Origin: Lithospermum erythrorhizon
Taxonomy: Eukaryota > Streptophyta > Magnoliopsida > Boraginales > Boraginaceae
Reading direction: 5' to 3'
DNA length: 64,000 nucleotides
Assembly (NCBI GenBank): GCA_019722365.1
Contig: JADFUC010000057.1
Location: forward strand, 99,613 to 163,612
This document shows positions 24,027 through 36,378 of the stretch, in pieces. A program made the position numbers and the translations under genes. Position 1 is the stretch's first letter. Each line of letters begins with the position of its first letter. The notes below the pieces were generated by a model. That model did no database searches, was not told where the DNA came from, and worked only from the letters and a program-made list of their open reading frames with translations.

Positions 24027-25935
24027 AATTAAAATTTGCTTTACGTTATTTATTTTTATACTTGTTTTGTTTTTATCAATTTTTATTTGATTAATTCTTG
24101 TTCATATATTTGTTGATAAATATATGATGAGAAATAAATCACCATGTTCTTGATTATTAATTTAGACATGTGTTACAAGTTTAGCGATGTCTTATCATAT
24201 TTTGTTAACTTCAGGATTTTGTTTGTAAGGGCAGAATTTAATTGGTTTTGTTTCAAAACAGTTTTGTAAAACGTGTTTGGGGGGTCTAAAAATTTTGGTA
24301 AAATGCAAACTTAGTTTTCTGGAATCCAGATAACCGTGAAAGTGCAATTTAAATTTCGTAATTTTTGGATTTTTTACATGTGCCTCAAAATGAATACGAG
24401 ATTTATGGGCTGTTTAATTAATAATTAAATATGAAAAAATTTATTTTAATGAATGACCGATTAGGATTTGTTCAAGAAAATTATGAAGTTTAACGTGTTC
24501 GAATTTCATAAATTTTGAAAATAGAAAACCTCCAAAACGATTTCTGAAATGAATTAAATTAAATATGGCCGTAAATATGGAAATATTACTTATAAATCAG
24601 TCCTACGAGGAGAAATCGATTGTCGGTTAGACCCAATTACGGTACAAAATAGCGGCCGGATTGACGACCTACGGCGGCGCAGCGTGTGTCGGCAGTGTTC
24701 GGCCCGTCGTGATTCGGGTAGTCGAGCCCGTCGTGACGTGCCCTAATTTTGAATACTCCCCAATTAGAATTTATTCCTTATTTCGGTTTCCTAAAATTAT
24801 GGGACTAGTTATATTTCGGTTTTTATTGATTATTTGTCATTTTAATCACCTAATTGATTGTAATTAATTATGTGATGACAATTAATTAATTTCCTTTATA
24901 TTATATCTTTTTAAATTAATTTAAAAGTGATATAACAATTATGGTAACAATTTCACTACTTAATATATTTTTTAGAATATATGTATGATAAATATTTTTA
25001 TAATATGTATATGGTTAATAATTATTGAGTAATATTGTAGGTGACATGTATAATTGAGTTTATATTAATTAATTTTAATATGTGTAATTACATGGATTAA
25101 TTAATTTGATATTACAAACATGTATTTTCAATGCCATTTAAAAATATTTATTAAGTTCATTTATGATTTAATAAAGTGCCTATATTTTGTAATGGTGATT
25201 GGAATGGAGGAATATATAGATATGGCCCATTTATGAAGATATTGAAGATTATTTCACGATTGGTGGTACTTGGTGGACTCGGTTGGATCGAAGTACAAAG
25301 ATACAAGACCCATTTCACGGTGGTGGTACTTATGTTAGTATTTGTCATACTTGTAATAGGTTCTAGGGGTCATATCGTATATCTCTTGGAATATTACTTA
25401 TTTTATTTTCATGTTGCATCTATTGCTTGATTATGTGCTAGTATGCATGAGTAAGTAACAAAAGTAATAATAATAAATTAAAGACTGGCGAAATGTCAAT
25501 AGATTTTAAGGTTGTGCAATCAATTGCATCAGTGGAATTTTTCGTGATGGCCGGGTGTTACAATGTTGCATTTGATATGACAATGGATCATGTTGAAGTG
25601 ATTTTCGCTGCGTTGTGGGCTGGATGATCAATCCAAATAACACTTTCGTTTAATTGGTATGTAACCGGTTTTCGAATACAAATGTTGGGTGGCATCTTGT
25701 AAGAGATGCTAGTGACACAAGTTATGTAGTTTTTAGATAATTGGTTATTGACTCTTATTATCTTGGATTCAAAATGTATGCGGTGTTGCCGTTTGAATCT
25801 AAGTATAATAGATCTTGATACTAACATATTCGTGAATTTGAAGTAATAGTATTTACTTTTCAATTTATTTGTAGTATTTTTAGCATGATAGTTTGCGAGT
25901 GCGTTATTTTATTTACTTATTCTTGTAGGAGTAAT
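24027..25935 (+). promoter_or_regulatory. copia-2 5' leader with GC-rich island
   Basis: A 1.9 kb AT-rich non-coding leader. A GC-rich segment at about 24650-24745 interrupts it. The same leader is seen, inverted, at 15286-17271 and 39557-41308 and, in plus orientation, at 37182-38680. The part GGTTCTAGGGGTCATATC at about 25362 is well conserved among copies. Confidence 0.7.
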
Positions 25936-25995
25936 ATGGCTACCGCTATTGCTCTTGCTAAAAACTTCGCTTCGTCGGCACTTGAAAAGTGCAAG
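25936..25995 (+). pseudogene. copia-2 gag, N-terminal 20 codons
   Basis: ATG at 25936 opens MATAIALAKNFASSALEKCK, in the same position relative to the leader as the copia-1 gag start at 15285. Gag is cut after about 20 codons by gypsy-A and picks up again at 33807. Confidence 0.65.
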
Positions 25996-27222
25996 GTAAG
26001 ATGTAAGCTATCACCGAATGCGTAGCAGTGCGAAGCAAACACCGAATCGTAACTAAGTACGAAGCAATTTACCGGACAATACAACTCAACACACAACATC
26101 AACTCATATGCAACTCATCTATCGTCAACAACTCCTCAAACACACATGCGACTTATGAGACCACAAACACAACCCGGCGACTCGATCCTGGCAGCATATT
26201 CAAAAGCATATAATTTAGCCTGATATCGGAATATACCTTTACGCCTATCTAAATGTAAACAGTTAATCAACTGCAGAGTAGAGATAGATACTCACCTCGG
26301 GTTAGCTATATAAAACTCGGGCAATCACAACAATGGACCTTTCCTACGATCAGCCAAACAAACATTCGATTATAGTACTACTTATAATACAACTAGTAAT
26401 ATCACGTTCTTATATATTTATTTCATATGTGCTCCCAAAAATAACCATGAAATACCCATTATAATCTTATTCTAACTTAAGTCCATAGCTTCCATTTTAA
26501 ATGATCAAATTCAACACTAGTTTCAAAGGCCCTAGTTCGATATTAACAACTAATCATCGCATTTCTAACCATCTTCTCAAATCCAATTCACTACTCAACT
26601 TAAAAACTCATTTTATCAGGCATTCTCTAATGCCTAAAAATCACAACCTACACCTCGAAACAACCCTAATAAAAAGTCCAAGAGTACACTTCTACCATAA
26701 TAAAATCATTTAGAAAAAGTCAATAATCGCCGAATTTCAACCCCTCATCGATTATTATCACCTTTTATACGATAATCTAGCCTAGATAGCCGATTCTATA
26801 ACATTATAGATGTCAAACTCAAGGTCAACTCAATATAACAAAGTGCTTATCCTCAAAGTCAAGAAATACTCCAAAAGGTCAGAACTTTCTTACCTTAAAA
26901 GCGTAGAGAATGGCTGGAAACTCTCCAGGAAATTTTAGGACCCAAGCTCGCCAAATGAGGAAGAAAATGGAAGAAAATTTTGAGGGGAAAAAGATGGAGG
27001 GAGCTCTTGATGGAAGAAGAAGAAGATTTGGATTATGATAAGGCATTTGGATAACTATAAAAAGCCACGTGGGGTCCACACAAAAATATCTCAAGAGTTG
27101 CTCACTTTCTGGATTAGGTTTTACGGTTTTAGTTTCGTCTCGGTTTAACAATACAACTCTATAAATTTAACCCCACAACCCCAAACAATATATGTAGTAC
27201 TCATGCGGAGCGGGTTATTACG
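25996..27222 (-). repeat. gypsy-A 3' LTR, truncated
   Basis: Matches 32640-33806 of the 5' LTR (AACACCGAATCG, CACCTCGG.TTAGCTATATAAAACT, GATAAGGCATTTGGATAACTATAA). It ends CGGGTTATTACG, the inverse of a TGTAATAACCC-type LTR start. The outer ~970 bp is missing. Confidence 0.8.
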
Positions 27223-30200
27223 GTCTACTGCTGTAAAATTTTGCGCGAAATTTCCCCATTCCAGCTTGACACGGCGCCCCTGAGAACAACAAAGTCGTAA
27301 AAGCATAAAACAACACAACGTGCCCCTGCAGCGAAAAATTGCGGAGATGGCGGCTCCTAATATCATCTTGGCGTTCCACTTGTAAGCACTCCTCTGTGAT
27401 TCCTCGCGGCTTACTTTACCAAAGGCCTGCTTTTTTTTTTTTGTTCTGTACCACTTTCCTTCGATCAGAATCTCTGGGTTTCTCTCAAAAAGTAGATCCT
27501 CTTGAGCTCCACCGGTACCGAGCTAGAATATGCGACTCATGGAATATACTTCCGCCAGTGCGACATGGAACACATTGTGAATTATTCAACTCCGGAGGCA
27601 AGCTAAGCGGTAGCTACGGTCCCCAGCTACCGCCCGAATGCAGCTTGATTGGGCGGGGGAATCGACTTCACTCTCCCAAGCCGTATTATTACTCCCTTCC
27701 ATGACGATATCCTCAAGAACACATGATCTCGGCCGAAGGACAATCCACCGGCGATCGGCGTATTTATACATGCGTCTGCTTGTATCCTCGAGCTTTCTTT
27801 ATTATCAACTTGATCCTCTGGACTCTCAGCTAACTTCGGAACCATAAACTTTCCTCTCTCCACTTCGTTCCAACGAGGCTGAGTCGGCGCTTCCGCCCAC
27901 ATCTGGCGCCTCAAATGGTGCCATCCCAGATCTTACCATGGCTGATTTATCACCTTGGCTCCATCTTGGAAGCCTTCGTCATCCCAACTCCTTGGCTTCG
28001 AGAACCTGAAGCCGAAGCATATCCTCAATATGCAGTTGTTCTCTCGATTCGCCGTACATGCGAGGGATGAAAAAATGTACTCAACTTCACTTCGAGTCCC
28101 CGGCGCCTCACGGAAACCCCTCGAGAATCTCGAGAGGTGAATCTCGCATCATGATCGAAAGGATCGACACGAGAACCCCGTGCGGTCTCACAATCGATCC
28201 ACATTTGCTCTTCGCTAACTCTGGTCCATCGGTAGATACGATAGGTAGAAATGTTGACCGACGGCATCCGCGTCGCGAATCCCGTCATTTCGCCTCAGCG
28301 ACTTTCCCGTCCACTGCGGAATAGGAAAGAGTGCGCAATAATCTTGCGGGATGTCATGCTCCACCTTCACTTGTTGACAAACCAAAACATTTAGCCACGA
28401 ACTTCTGCCGATTTCTCTGCCGTTCAGCCACCGAAGAGTCGATCTCGAAGTCCTGGCTGTACATCTTTGTGCTAACGGGATGCATGCTATAAACATTATG
28501 AGCCTCGTCAAGAATTTCTTTCTTCAACTTCATCGAATCCGGTACATAACACCTTGCATCCATCCTCGAGCTCGTTCTGGATTAGTAAAAATCCTTCGAC
28601 CGAGTAAACCTTCCCATTTGATTTTTGCAGCTTACCGTCTTCTTTGCTACAACTCAAATACGGTCCAAAAAGAATGCAATTCGAACAACTTCACATAAGC
28701 CAACTGACTCACGGCTAACGTATCCAAACTCAACCCCAGTAACTTCGTCTACTTTTGAACAAACTGACCACTTACATTTCGGAAGCGTCTGGCTTCTTCG
28801 TTAACTTTCCGGGGTGATATTCGTCGTCACATCATAGTGTTGATAAACTCCATCCACACTCCTCGCCTCAAATTCAGGTCTCTCTGCGTTTGCGATGCGT
28901 CGAACTTTTGTGATTAGTAAATCACGACATCGGCAATACAAGTAATGCCTGTAACTTTAATGCAAAAACAATCATTTGCCCGACTCAAATCATGGGTCGG
29001 TGTAGTTCCTCTCGTGGTTCCTCAGCGTGAAGCATAAGAAATCACTCTCCCGATACGCATCCAACAACGGCCCGACCCACGATTAGCGGCATCAGCTATA
29101 GATCACGAAACCCTCCCGGACTTGGGATGGTAAAGCTAAAACCCGGTGCGGTAGTCGACCTTGCCTTCAACTCCTTGAAACACCTCGCAATCCTCATCCC
29201 AAATAAAGGGAACTCCACTTCTTTGGTCAACTTTGGTCATCAGTGTAATCAACGAGAAATAACTCGTGTAATACCCGGCCAACCCAAAACTCTACTTTCG
29301 ATGCTTTTCGTAGGTACTCCCGATTACTCACTGACCTCCACCTTCGAGGCTCCACACATCTGTAAGCTAGATATAACATGGCCCAAGCTGTACTTTCTCC
29401 AGCAGAATTCGCTTTGCTAAACTAGCGTGGTGGTCTTTGCCTCAAAGTCTCGGCACAATCACTTAGTATCTACCGTGCTCTCGCGTCTTCCGAGTAGATC
29501 GAGAATATCATCAATAAACACAATCACAAGTTTATCCGGGAACTCCCAACACCGGTTCATTAAATCCATGAGTATTTGCGGTGCATTAGTCAACTTAAGC
29601 GGCATTACCATAAACTCATAATGCCCGTACACGGATCGAAAAGGGGCGATTTTGGAATGTCACCTCCTTAATCTTCAGCCCCGGTAGTACCGGATCTCAA
29701 ATCAATATTTGAAAATACTGCGGCACCCCTCAAGCGATCAAATAAATCATCTATCCTCGGCAGCGGATAACGGTTCTTGATGGTCGCACATTCAGCTGTG
29801 ATAATACAACCTGGTGTACCATCTTTCTTTTTCACAAGCAGGCGGGTGCATCCCGCGGAGGCTTACTGGGTCCTAACGAACCCCTTATCAAGCAGTTCCT
29901 GTGGCGGAGTCTTCCCGACTCTCTCAGCTTCTGTTTGGAACCATTCTATACGGCGCAATAGAAATCGGTGCGGTACCGGAACTACCTCGAAAATCTGACT
30001 CAACTACGGTGGTAGCTTGCCCGACTCCTCCCTGGGAAAAACATCAACATACTCACGAACAACTTTGCGCATCCTACAGCTTTTGTTCTCCTCGACTCCA
30101 AGTCGACCGCGTACCAGAGATACCCGGCTGGCCTTTGCATCAGCTTCGGCACTCGGTGCTATCTCGACATAAAGGTAAAATATCCACAAAACTCCGGGAA

Positions 30201-31650
30201 ATAAAAGAATGAGTAGCTCCAGAATCAAAAAGTACCCTAGCCTCTGCATCAAATAACAACAAGGTACACAATCACGACCTGAGTGTCGATACCCTCTGGC
30301 AGTGGCCCGGCGTGTCACGGCCTTTACCAGCGCCGCTCACGGATCTTGCATTTGTCTCCCACAGTTCTTTCCAACTCATAACCACGACCTCCACGGCCTT
30401 CAAAGCGTCCTCCTCTGCCCCCCACAGTACCCTCCTACCGGCTGTCTTTGGTGAAGATGTACTAGCTCCGCCCGCTCCGAATACGAGACAATCTCTCGTA
30501 TGTGTCCCGAGGCTGGCGACATCGGAAGCTGCATCATCTCTCTGCCGACCTCACACATCCTATGGCGCATACGCCCCACAACGAAACATCTAACTGGCTC
30601 GGCCACGGTAACACCCCTGCGAGATCACGGTCTAACGAGACATACCGGTAAGAAGAAGCTCGAAATAACTTCGGGCGGCAGTGCCTTTGGCGACTACATT
30701 TGGGCGAGTCGGTGAAAGGTCCTCCTGCGGAACCTCGGGCAGATGGTCGCAGTGCGACACTACGTGGGTACCCTCTTCGCCCTCAGCCTCGAGGCTCGCC
30801 AATTCCATCTCCCACTTTCAATCGGCGTTCCTCGACTCATAGGCGGTGAAAGTCATCAAGACTGCTATGGTGACAGTCTCATGCTCGACCCGTCTCGAAT
30901 GCAGTCCCTGCGCTCCTCGGTCGGTGCGGTGGAAACTTGACGTATAACTCACTAAACCGCCTCTCGTACTCCTCTGCGAGATCGATCACGGCTGAGTCAA
31001 CAAAATCAGATCCTTCTCCAAAGCAGCCATGTGGGTACTCATACAATAATTCTCTACGAGCAACTCTGGCGCTCCTAGAATCACGATCCTCCCACAGCGA
31101 TCAGAGAGATAATTGGTAGGTTACCCCCACCGGCGGCCCTAAATGCGGTCTGTGAAGTGGCGAGCGACCTCATTCGCCTCGGTACCCATGGGCTCCAAAA
31201 TGGTCTCCAAATCTCTAATGAACTCAATAGCGTCAATTAGTGAACCCACTCCAAAAAAATTTGGGGGATGCTCCTCGGGGAACGGTCAAAACATGACCTC
31301 ATTTGGACACCACTGCCCGTCAGTCTCCTCAGCTGCGCTGCATCCAAACAACGAGAGTCGGCGGAACATCGGGGTGTACCTGCCCCGGAACTCTGTTGCT
31401 CCTTGTAGGCTTCCTTCGCCCCTGCAAGCTCCACCGGCCCGTCGGCCACCTGCAGCTCCACCTACATGCCCCACTGGGTACGCGAGCGCGTCCGCGACAC
31501 GGGTCGCTGCGTCTCACTGCCGGTGGCATCACCAGCAGTCTACAGCGAAAAGAATGACTTAGACTCGAGAAAAAGACTCGGCAGACAACCTGAAAGAACA
31601 GCCAGTTAGACTCATAACCACCACAGACCACCAAAGAATATGAAACCTGC
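27223..31650 (-). pseudogene. gypsy-A gag-pol, frameshifted
   Basis: Minus strand, in order: gag from about 31560, with a CCHC-like remnant (CFRCGA) near 30570-30600; protease about 30330-30030, where ILELLILLF-type residues replace a clean DSGA motif; the linker VVREYVDVFPREESGKLPP at about 30004-30070; RT with VIVFIDDIL at 29500-29530 (FIDD intact) and [12 protein letters not shown] at about 29600-29640; integrase about 28540-28000 with DHDARFTSRD near 28140-28170; post-integrase GRDHVFLRISSWKG at about 27700-27745. The tail at about 27230-27260 resembles the AATTTCG.G.CAAAATTTT stretch that ends many plant gypsy pols. The order PR-RT-RH-INT defines Ty3/gypsy. No long frame survives. Confidence 0.85.
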
Positions 31651-31667
31651 GGCTACGATACCAAAAT
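31651..31667 (-). other. gypsy-A primer-binding site
   Basis: On the element strand the sequence directly after the LTR reads TTTTGGTATCGTAGCCGC, close to the initiator tRNA-Met complement TGGTATCAGAGCC with a CG-for-AG-type change. Confidence 0.65.
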
Positions 31668-33806
31668 TGTAACTTGGCCGCCGAGATTAAATGCGCGCGA
31701 GTTAGAATGGTCGTCACAGGCAAGAGTCGCCGTCGATGGATGACTCGATTTTGAAGAAGCTTTGTCTTGAAACAAGCGAACAAAACAATATGCAACTAAT
31801 GACACTTTTTAAGAAAAAGGATAAAATTTGTGAGCCCATTGCAACCGCATATCAACAACCAACATCTGACACTAACTCGAGTACCAATACAACAACCTCT
31901 GACTACAAGTATCTCAAAATAACAAGCTTTCTGAGACAACAGCCTTGATCAACAAAATAAAAGAAGCGTGAGGATCAAGCACCCGCCGCTCACTGTAGCT
32001 CTTGGCCTTGAGCACCCGATGAAACCACGTCGAAGAACAACACCACATTCAACCTAGAAATAAAATTGCCGCCCATGTGAGAATAGGTTGTGGGCTAACG
32101 AGAAGCTTAGTGAATATATATCTCAGAATGAAATCAACTTCGATCACGCTATAGTGTATCAAAGGAATTAACTGTGCATCACGATAAATAAAAGTGGTAT
32201 ATGATATTATTCAACAGGATCTTAATATAAAAATTAAGCTACTAGTTTCATTATCATTTTCATATGGTCATAAATTGTTACTAGCGAAATTATCCCGAAA
32301 TGATGGCGGTCAATGATAACATCATTATGTCTCAGAAAAACTATAACTAACACGCACAACCAATTGATACTATATCCTTGACAGCGGCGACACCCTGACC
32401 TCAGCGACTAGGCAGCACCGAGCTGACCCAACCAACTCAACAATAGTATCAACTCCAACGACTCGAGAACTCAACAATAGTATCGACCAGCAAACTCAAC
32501 AATATGTCGACTTCAGCTTGACTCTATCAAATCAGCAACTCACAACTCAACAATCAAACAACTCAATATAAGTCCGGGTTTCTACATATCGCATATAATC
32601 AACCTCGACTGCGGGGAGAAACTTATGCCGTCGACATAAGCTATCACCCAGGTAAGTAACGAGTGCAGCTTGAAATCACCGAATCGTAACGAGGTACTAA
32701 GCAAACACGGACAATACAACTCGACAAGCAACATCAACTCATATACAACTCTTCTAATAAGACTTCGAAACATCACTTCAAAGCAACCTATCCGACTGCA
32801 AGACCACAGACACAACCCGACGCTCGACCACGATGCATATTCAACATATAATTTAAAAGACGAAATCACATATATACGTACATATCGGTAATCAAGTAGT
32901 TAATCAACACGAGTGAGATAGATGCTCACCTCGGTTAGCTATATAAAACTCCAGCGCAATCACAACAACGGACCTTTGCGTCAGCGCTAAGCAAACATTC
33001 GAGAATTATAGTACTATATAATACACAACTAGTAATATCACATTCTACTATATATTTAATTTCATATGTACTCCCACAAAACAACCCAACGGAAATACCC
33101 ATTATAATCTTATTTCTAACTTAGGGTATAACTTCCATTTTATATGATCAAATTCTACTTACTAGTTTCAAAGGCCTAACGTTCCGATATTCACAAGCTA
33201 ATATCACATTTCTAACCATCTTTTAATCTCAAATCGTTACTCATTTTCTCCTGTCTTTGAAATGTAATACAACCTAATAAGTCTGAAATCCCAAATATTT
33301 GAAAAAATAATAAAAGAACAACAGAATCAAACATATTCTCAGGCATTCAACTCCATAATAGATTATTACTTTATCAGTTATAATGTCAAAATAAAGGTCA
33401 ACTTCCGATATAACAAAAGTCAACATCCTCGAAGTCAAAGAAATACTCCAAAAGATTGAACTTTCTTACCTTAAAATGCTTGAATGGCTCGGAAGCGAGG
33501 GAAATTTGGGACCAAAAGCTCTCCAAATGAGGAAGAAATGTAAGAAAATTTTGAGGAGAAAAAGGTGGAGGAGTTCGGCCCTGCGATGGAAGAAAGAAGA
33601 AAGAAAAAGATTTGGATGATGATAAGGCATTTGGATAACTATAAAAGCATGTAGGGTCGCACAAAAATATCTCAAGAGTTGCTCACTTTCTCGTTCGGTT
33701 TTCGGTTTAGTTTGTCGCCTCGGTTTAAAAAATACAAATCTAACATAAATTTAAGTCTAACCCTAAATAATATTACAATATGCACAAATGCAGGCAGGTT
33801 ATTACG
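31668..33806 (-). repeat. gypsy-A 5' LTR
   Basis: About 2.14 kb, starting TGTAACTTGGCCGCC and ending GGTTATTACG on the plus strand. The inner part matches the truncated 3' LTR. About 32380-32560 is rich in repeated ACTCAACAATAGTATC / AACTCAACAAT words. Confidence 0.8.
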
Positions 33807-35360
33807 GCGTATGACAAGCAACTTGAGGAATATTCGAAGGAAGTTAAGCGAGAGATATGACAACATGCGTATACCGTGGACAATGAAGAACGGGCCAGTC
33901 GCAGACTACCAATATCATTAAAATGATTGGCTTGATGCGATCGACTTCAAATGCCACAGGCACCGGTGTCTCCAAGCTGGTACGTGGATCTCATCTGAAG
34001 TCTCTTCCAGACAAATTCTCGGTTGTCACTTGAACTGATATGCGAGTTTGAGTTATCTCTAAGCGAAGCACATAAGATGATCACGAATGCTAAGAGCGAA
34101 CACAGGGTAGACTTCAAAGCTACACTCGCACGTTTGGTGGTCCAAACAAGAAGAAATTCAGAAGAAGTTACGAAGCGAGGCCAAGGGTTACAGTAATCCC
34201 CGAGTTCTTTGGAAAGGGAGGAGCTAGGAAGGATGACCAAGTGTCATTATTGCGAGCTTTGAGTCACTTGGAAATTAGGCCTACGAGGAAGTTCACAAAT
34301 ATTCTGGAAGAATGGTCTCGCTGACCAGCTCGGCCTACGAGAATATGTATGTTATTGAAGTTTGTACAACTTCTAGTGGCCGCCGCTGGGTCTTGAACAC
34401 CGGTTGTGGTTCTCATATTTGTATATGTGAGGGCTGAGTCATCCAGAGAAAAGAGGGAAATGGATCTGCAGTGTGGAAATGGCGAGAAGGTTGCGACACG
34501 TAGTAGGATCCATTAGTTTAAATTTATGGGCCTTTTTTGAACTTATCTCCGGTTTACTATGTACACAATTGCGGGGAATATTATTTCTATTTAAATTTTG
34601 AATAATGATGGTTTTTCATTTTCAATAGATCGATAATTTAGGATGCTTGAGGAATGAGGTAGTATTTGAATGCCGCCTGCTTGAGATGCATGCGTTTTGG
34701 AGCATGATTAATAGGTCATATAACATAAACTTAAAGCGGAATAAGCCTAACGACTTAAGCAAACATACCTGGCATTGCGGTAGGTCACGTGCGAGCAGAA
34801 TCAAGAAACTCCACTCGATTGGAATACTTGAAGGTTTCGATTATGAATCTCGATAAGTGTGAGTGCTTTGCCTTTTGGGCAAAATGACCAAAATGCCTTT
34901 CGCGCTTAAATGAAATGGAAATGATTTGTGGGGATCATACAACGTGTATGTGGGCGATGAACACATCTGAAAGGAGGTTATAAGCTGCCATTACATTTTA
35001 CTAATGACTTCACGATGGAGAATGCGGTTTTGTGTATCGATGAGACACAACAGTCCCTTTAAGAAATTCAAGGAGTTCCAAGGAAATGAAGTACAAAACA
35101 TTGAACAAGGCGATAAAAGATTCTCAGTGCGATGAGGTGGAGAATATTTGAATCACAGTTAAATACTAAATGCTAGAAGTGTGGTATTGTTTGCCTTCGC
35201 TCCAGCGGAAGCATACAACATCCATGGCAGTGTCAGAAAGGAGAAATCGAACCCTTCACCCGGCATGGTTCGATCTATGATGAAACCTATCGATCTACGG
35301 ATTCTAGGGATATGTACTTCTAAGCGTGGCCTTTGTAAGCGGTCAACAGTGATCCGGGAG
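33807..35360 (+). pseudogene. copia-2 gag-protease-integrase, resumed
   Basis: Continues the gag begun at 25936. A gag segment with KMIGLMRSTS-like sequence lies at about 33920-33950. The CCHC knuckle (CHYCEL, then GTCACTTGG in another frame) is at about 34242-34275. The protease motif at 34387-34422 reads WVLNTGCGSHIC, where the catalytic Asp of the D-(T/S)-G motif is Asn (AAC). An integrase zinc-binding region (HTWHC..., then CLLGKMTKMPFA in another frame) is at about 34765-34905, and the integrase core continues to about 35360, where homology with copia-3 stops before the RT. RT and RNase H are missing. Many frameshifts. Confidence 0.8.
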
Positions 35361-35509
35361 TAGATTACCGTCACTCACCGAATCTTGTGGCACATTATTT
35401 CACCCTTTATATATATTATTAGAATGGAAAGAGGTCTTTGATATGACTTTAGTTTTGTATTTTATTTAAATACGGCATCTTGACAGTTTATTTGTGTGCT
35501 TGACCGGTA

Positions 35510-35552
35510 GGCGTATTTATTTATTTATTTTATTTATTTATTTTATTTTTCC
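35510..35552. repeat. (TTTA/TTTTA)n simple repeat
   Basis: Runs of TTTATTTATTTATTTTA within the copia leader fragment; low complexity. Confidence 0.85.
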
Positions 35553-35702
35553 TACAAGCCTATGTCTTTGTCTTAGTTGAGTTATTATATATCTCTGCTT
35601 TGTGGAGGCATCGAAGATGGAGGCTTCGCCCCGAGGAAGACATTGGCGAGACTTGGAAGTTTCGAAGTAGAAGAATAAGCATTTTTAAGAATACGAAATA
35701 GA

Positions 35703-35790
35703 CCTTATGTTAGTATTACACTTTGTAAAGTGTTGTAATAGGAATGCGTTTAAGTTAGTATTAGACTTTGTAAGTGTTAAGAGTATAGGT
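35703..35790. repeat. Tandem repeat, ~50 bp x2
   Basis: GTTAGTATTACACTTTGTAAAGTGTT is followed by a near copy starting GTTAGTATTAGACTTTGTAAGTGTT about 47 bases later. Confidence 0.65.
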
Positions 35791-36378
35791 AGAAATTCCT
35801 CTGCTTCCAAGAAATGTGTATTATTTGTTTTATTTTCATGATGTGCATATTACTTGGTATGTGCTATATATGAAGTTAAATAATATCGATAATGTCAAAA
35901 TATATATTAAATTTAAGCGTATCAAGCCCCTTTTAAAGTTGTTACAACTTATCGCTCTCTTGGAAGCGTGATGGCGGTGTGCTGATTAATGCTGACAAAT
36001 TATGACCAATGGATCATGTTGAAAGTGATTTCCACTTACCCGTTTATTGGATTTGGATGGTGTTCCAAACTTGCGTATTGGTTTGGTGGTAGCTTCAGGT
36101 GATTTCCTCGTTGTGGGCTGCTTTTGATTAGGAGTGTTAGTGACCCAAAAGTTGTGTCGTGGTACACAATTGATTAGTTAATCTACCATTGTGTTTAGTT
36201 CAAAAGTATCTTGATGTTGTCGTTTGAATTCCAACCACAACGGATCTTGGATACCTTGTATTTTGTGAAATTTGAAATGCAATTGTAATATTTAATTTAT
36301 TTGTAACTGTTTGATTATTTTTTGAACTACTCTATCTTTAACATGTTTTATTATGATTGGCACTACGATTACTGTTTA

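Larger units (their letters stand above)
25996..33806 (-). mobile_element. gypsy-A: Ty3/gypsy retrotransposon inside copia-2 gag
   Basis: Minus-strand element: 5' LTR 31668-33806, PBS 31651-31667, gag-pol 27223-31650 in gypsy order (RT before integrase), 3' LTR 25996-27222. The 3' LTR lacks about 970 bp at its outer end relative to the 5' LTR, so no target duplication can be seen. The copia-2 gag lies on both sides. Confidence 0.85.
35361..36378 (+). other. copia leader fragment
   Basis: Non-coding. It matches parts of the copia leaders at 25200-25930 and 38230-38680 (TATATATTATTAGAATGGAAAG, TTGTAATAGG, GATCATGTTGAAAGTGATTTCCAC). It joins copia-2 integrase directly, so sequence was lost or recombined. 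The copia-3 LTR interrupts it at 36379. Confidence 0.6.

Noticed and set aside
27339..27704. 121-codon plus-strand open frame
   Set aside because: Antisense to gypsy-A pol; its sequence is explained by the minus-strand post-integrase segment.
31143..31562. 139-codon plus-strand Pro/Ser-rich frame
   Set aside because: Antisense to gypsy-A gag; composition is typical of a GC-rich shadow frame.
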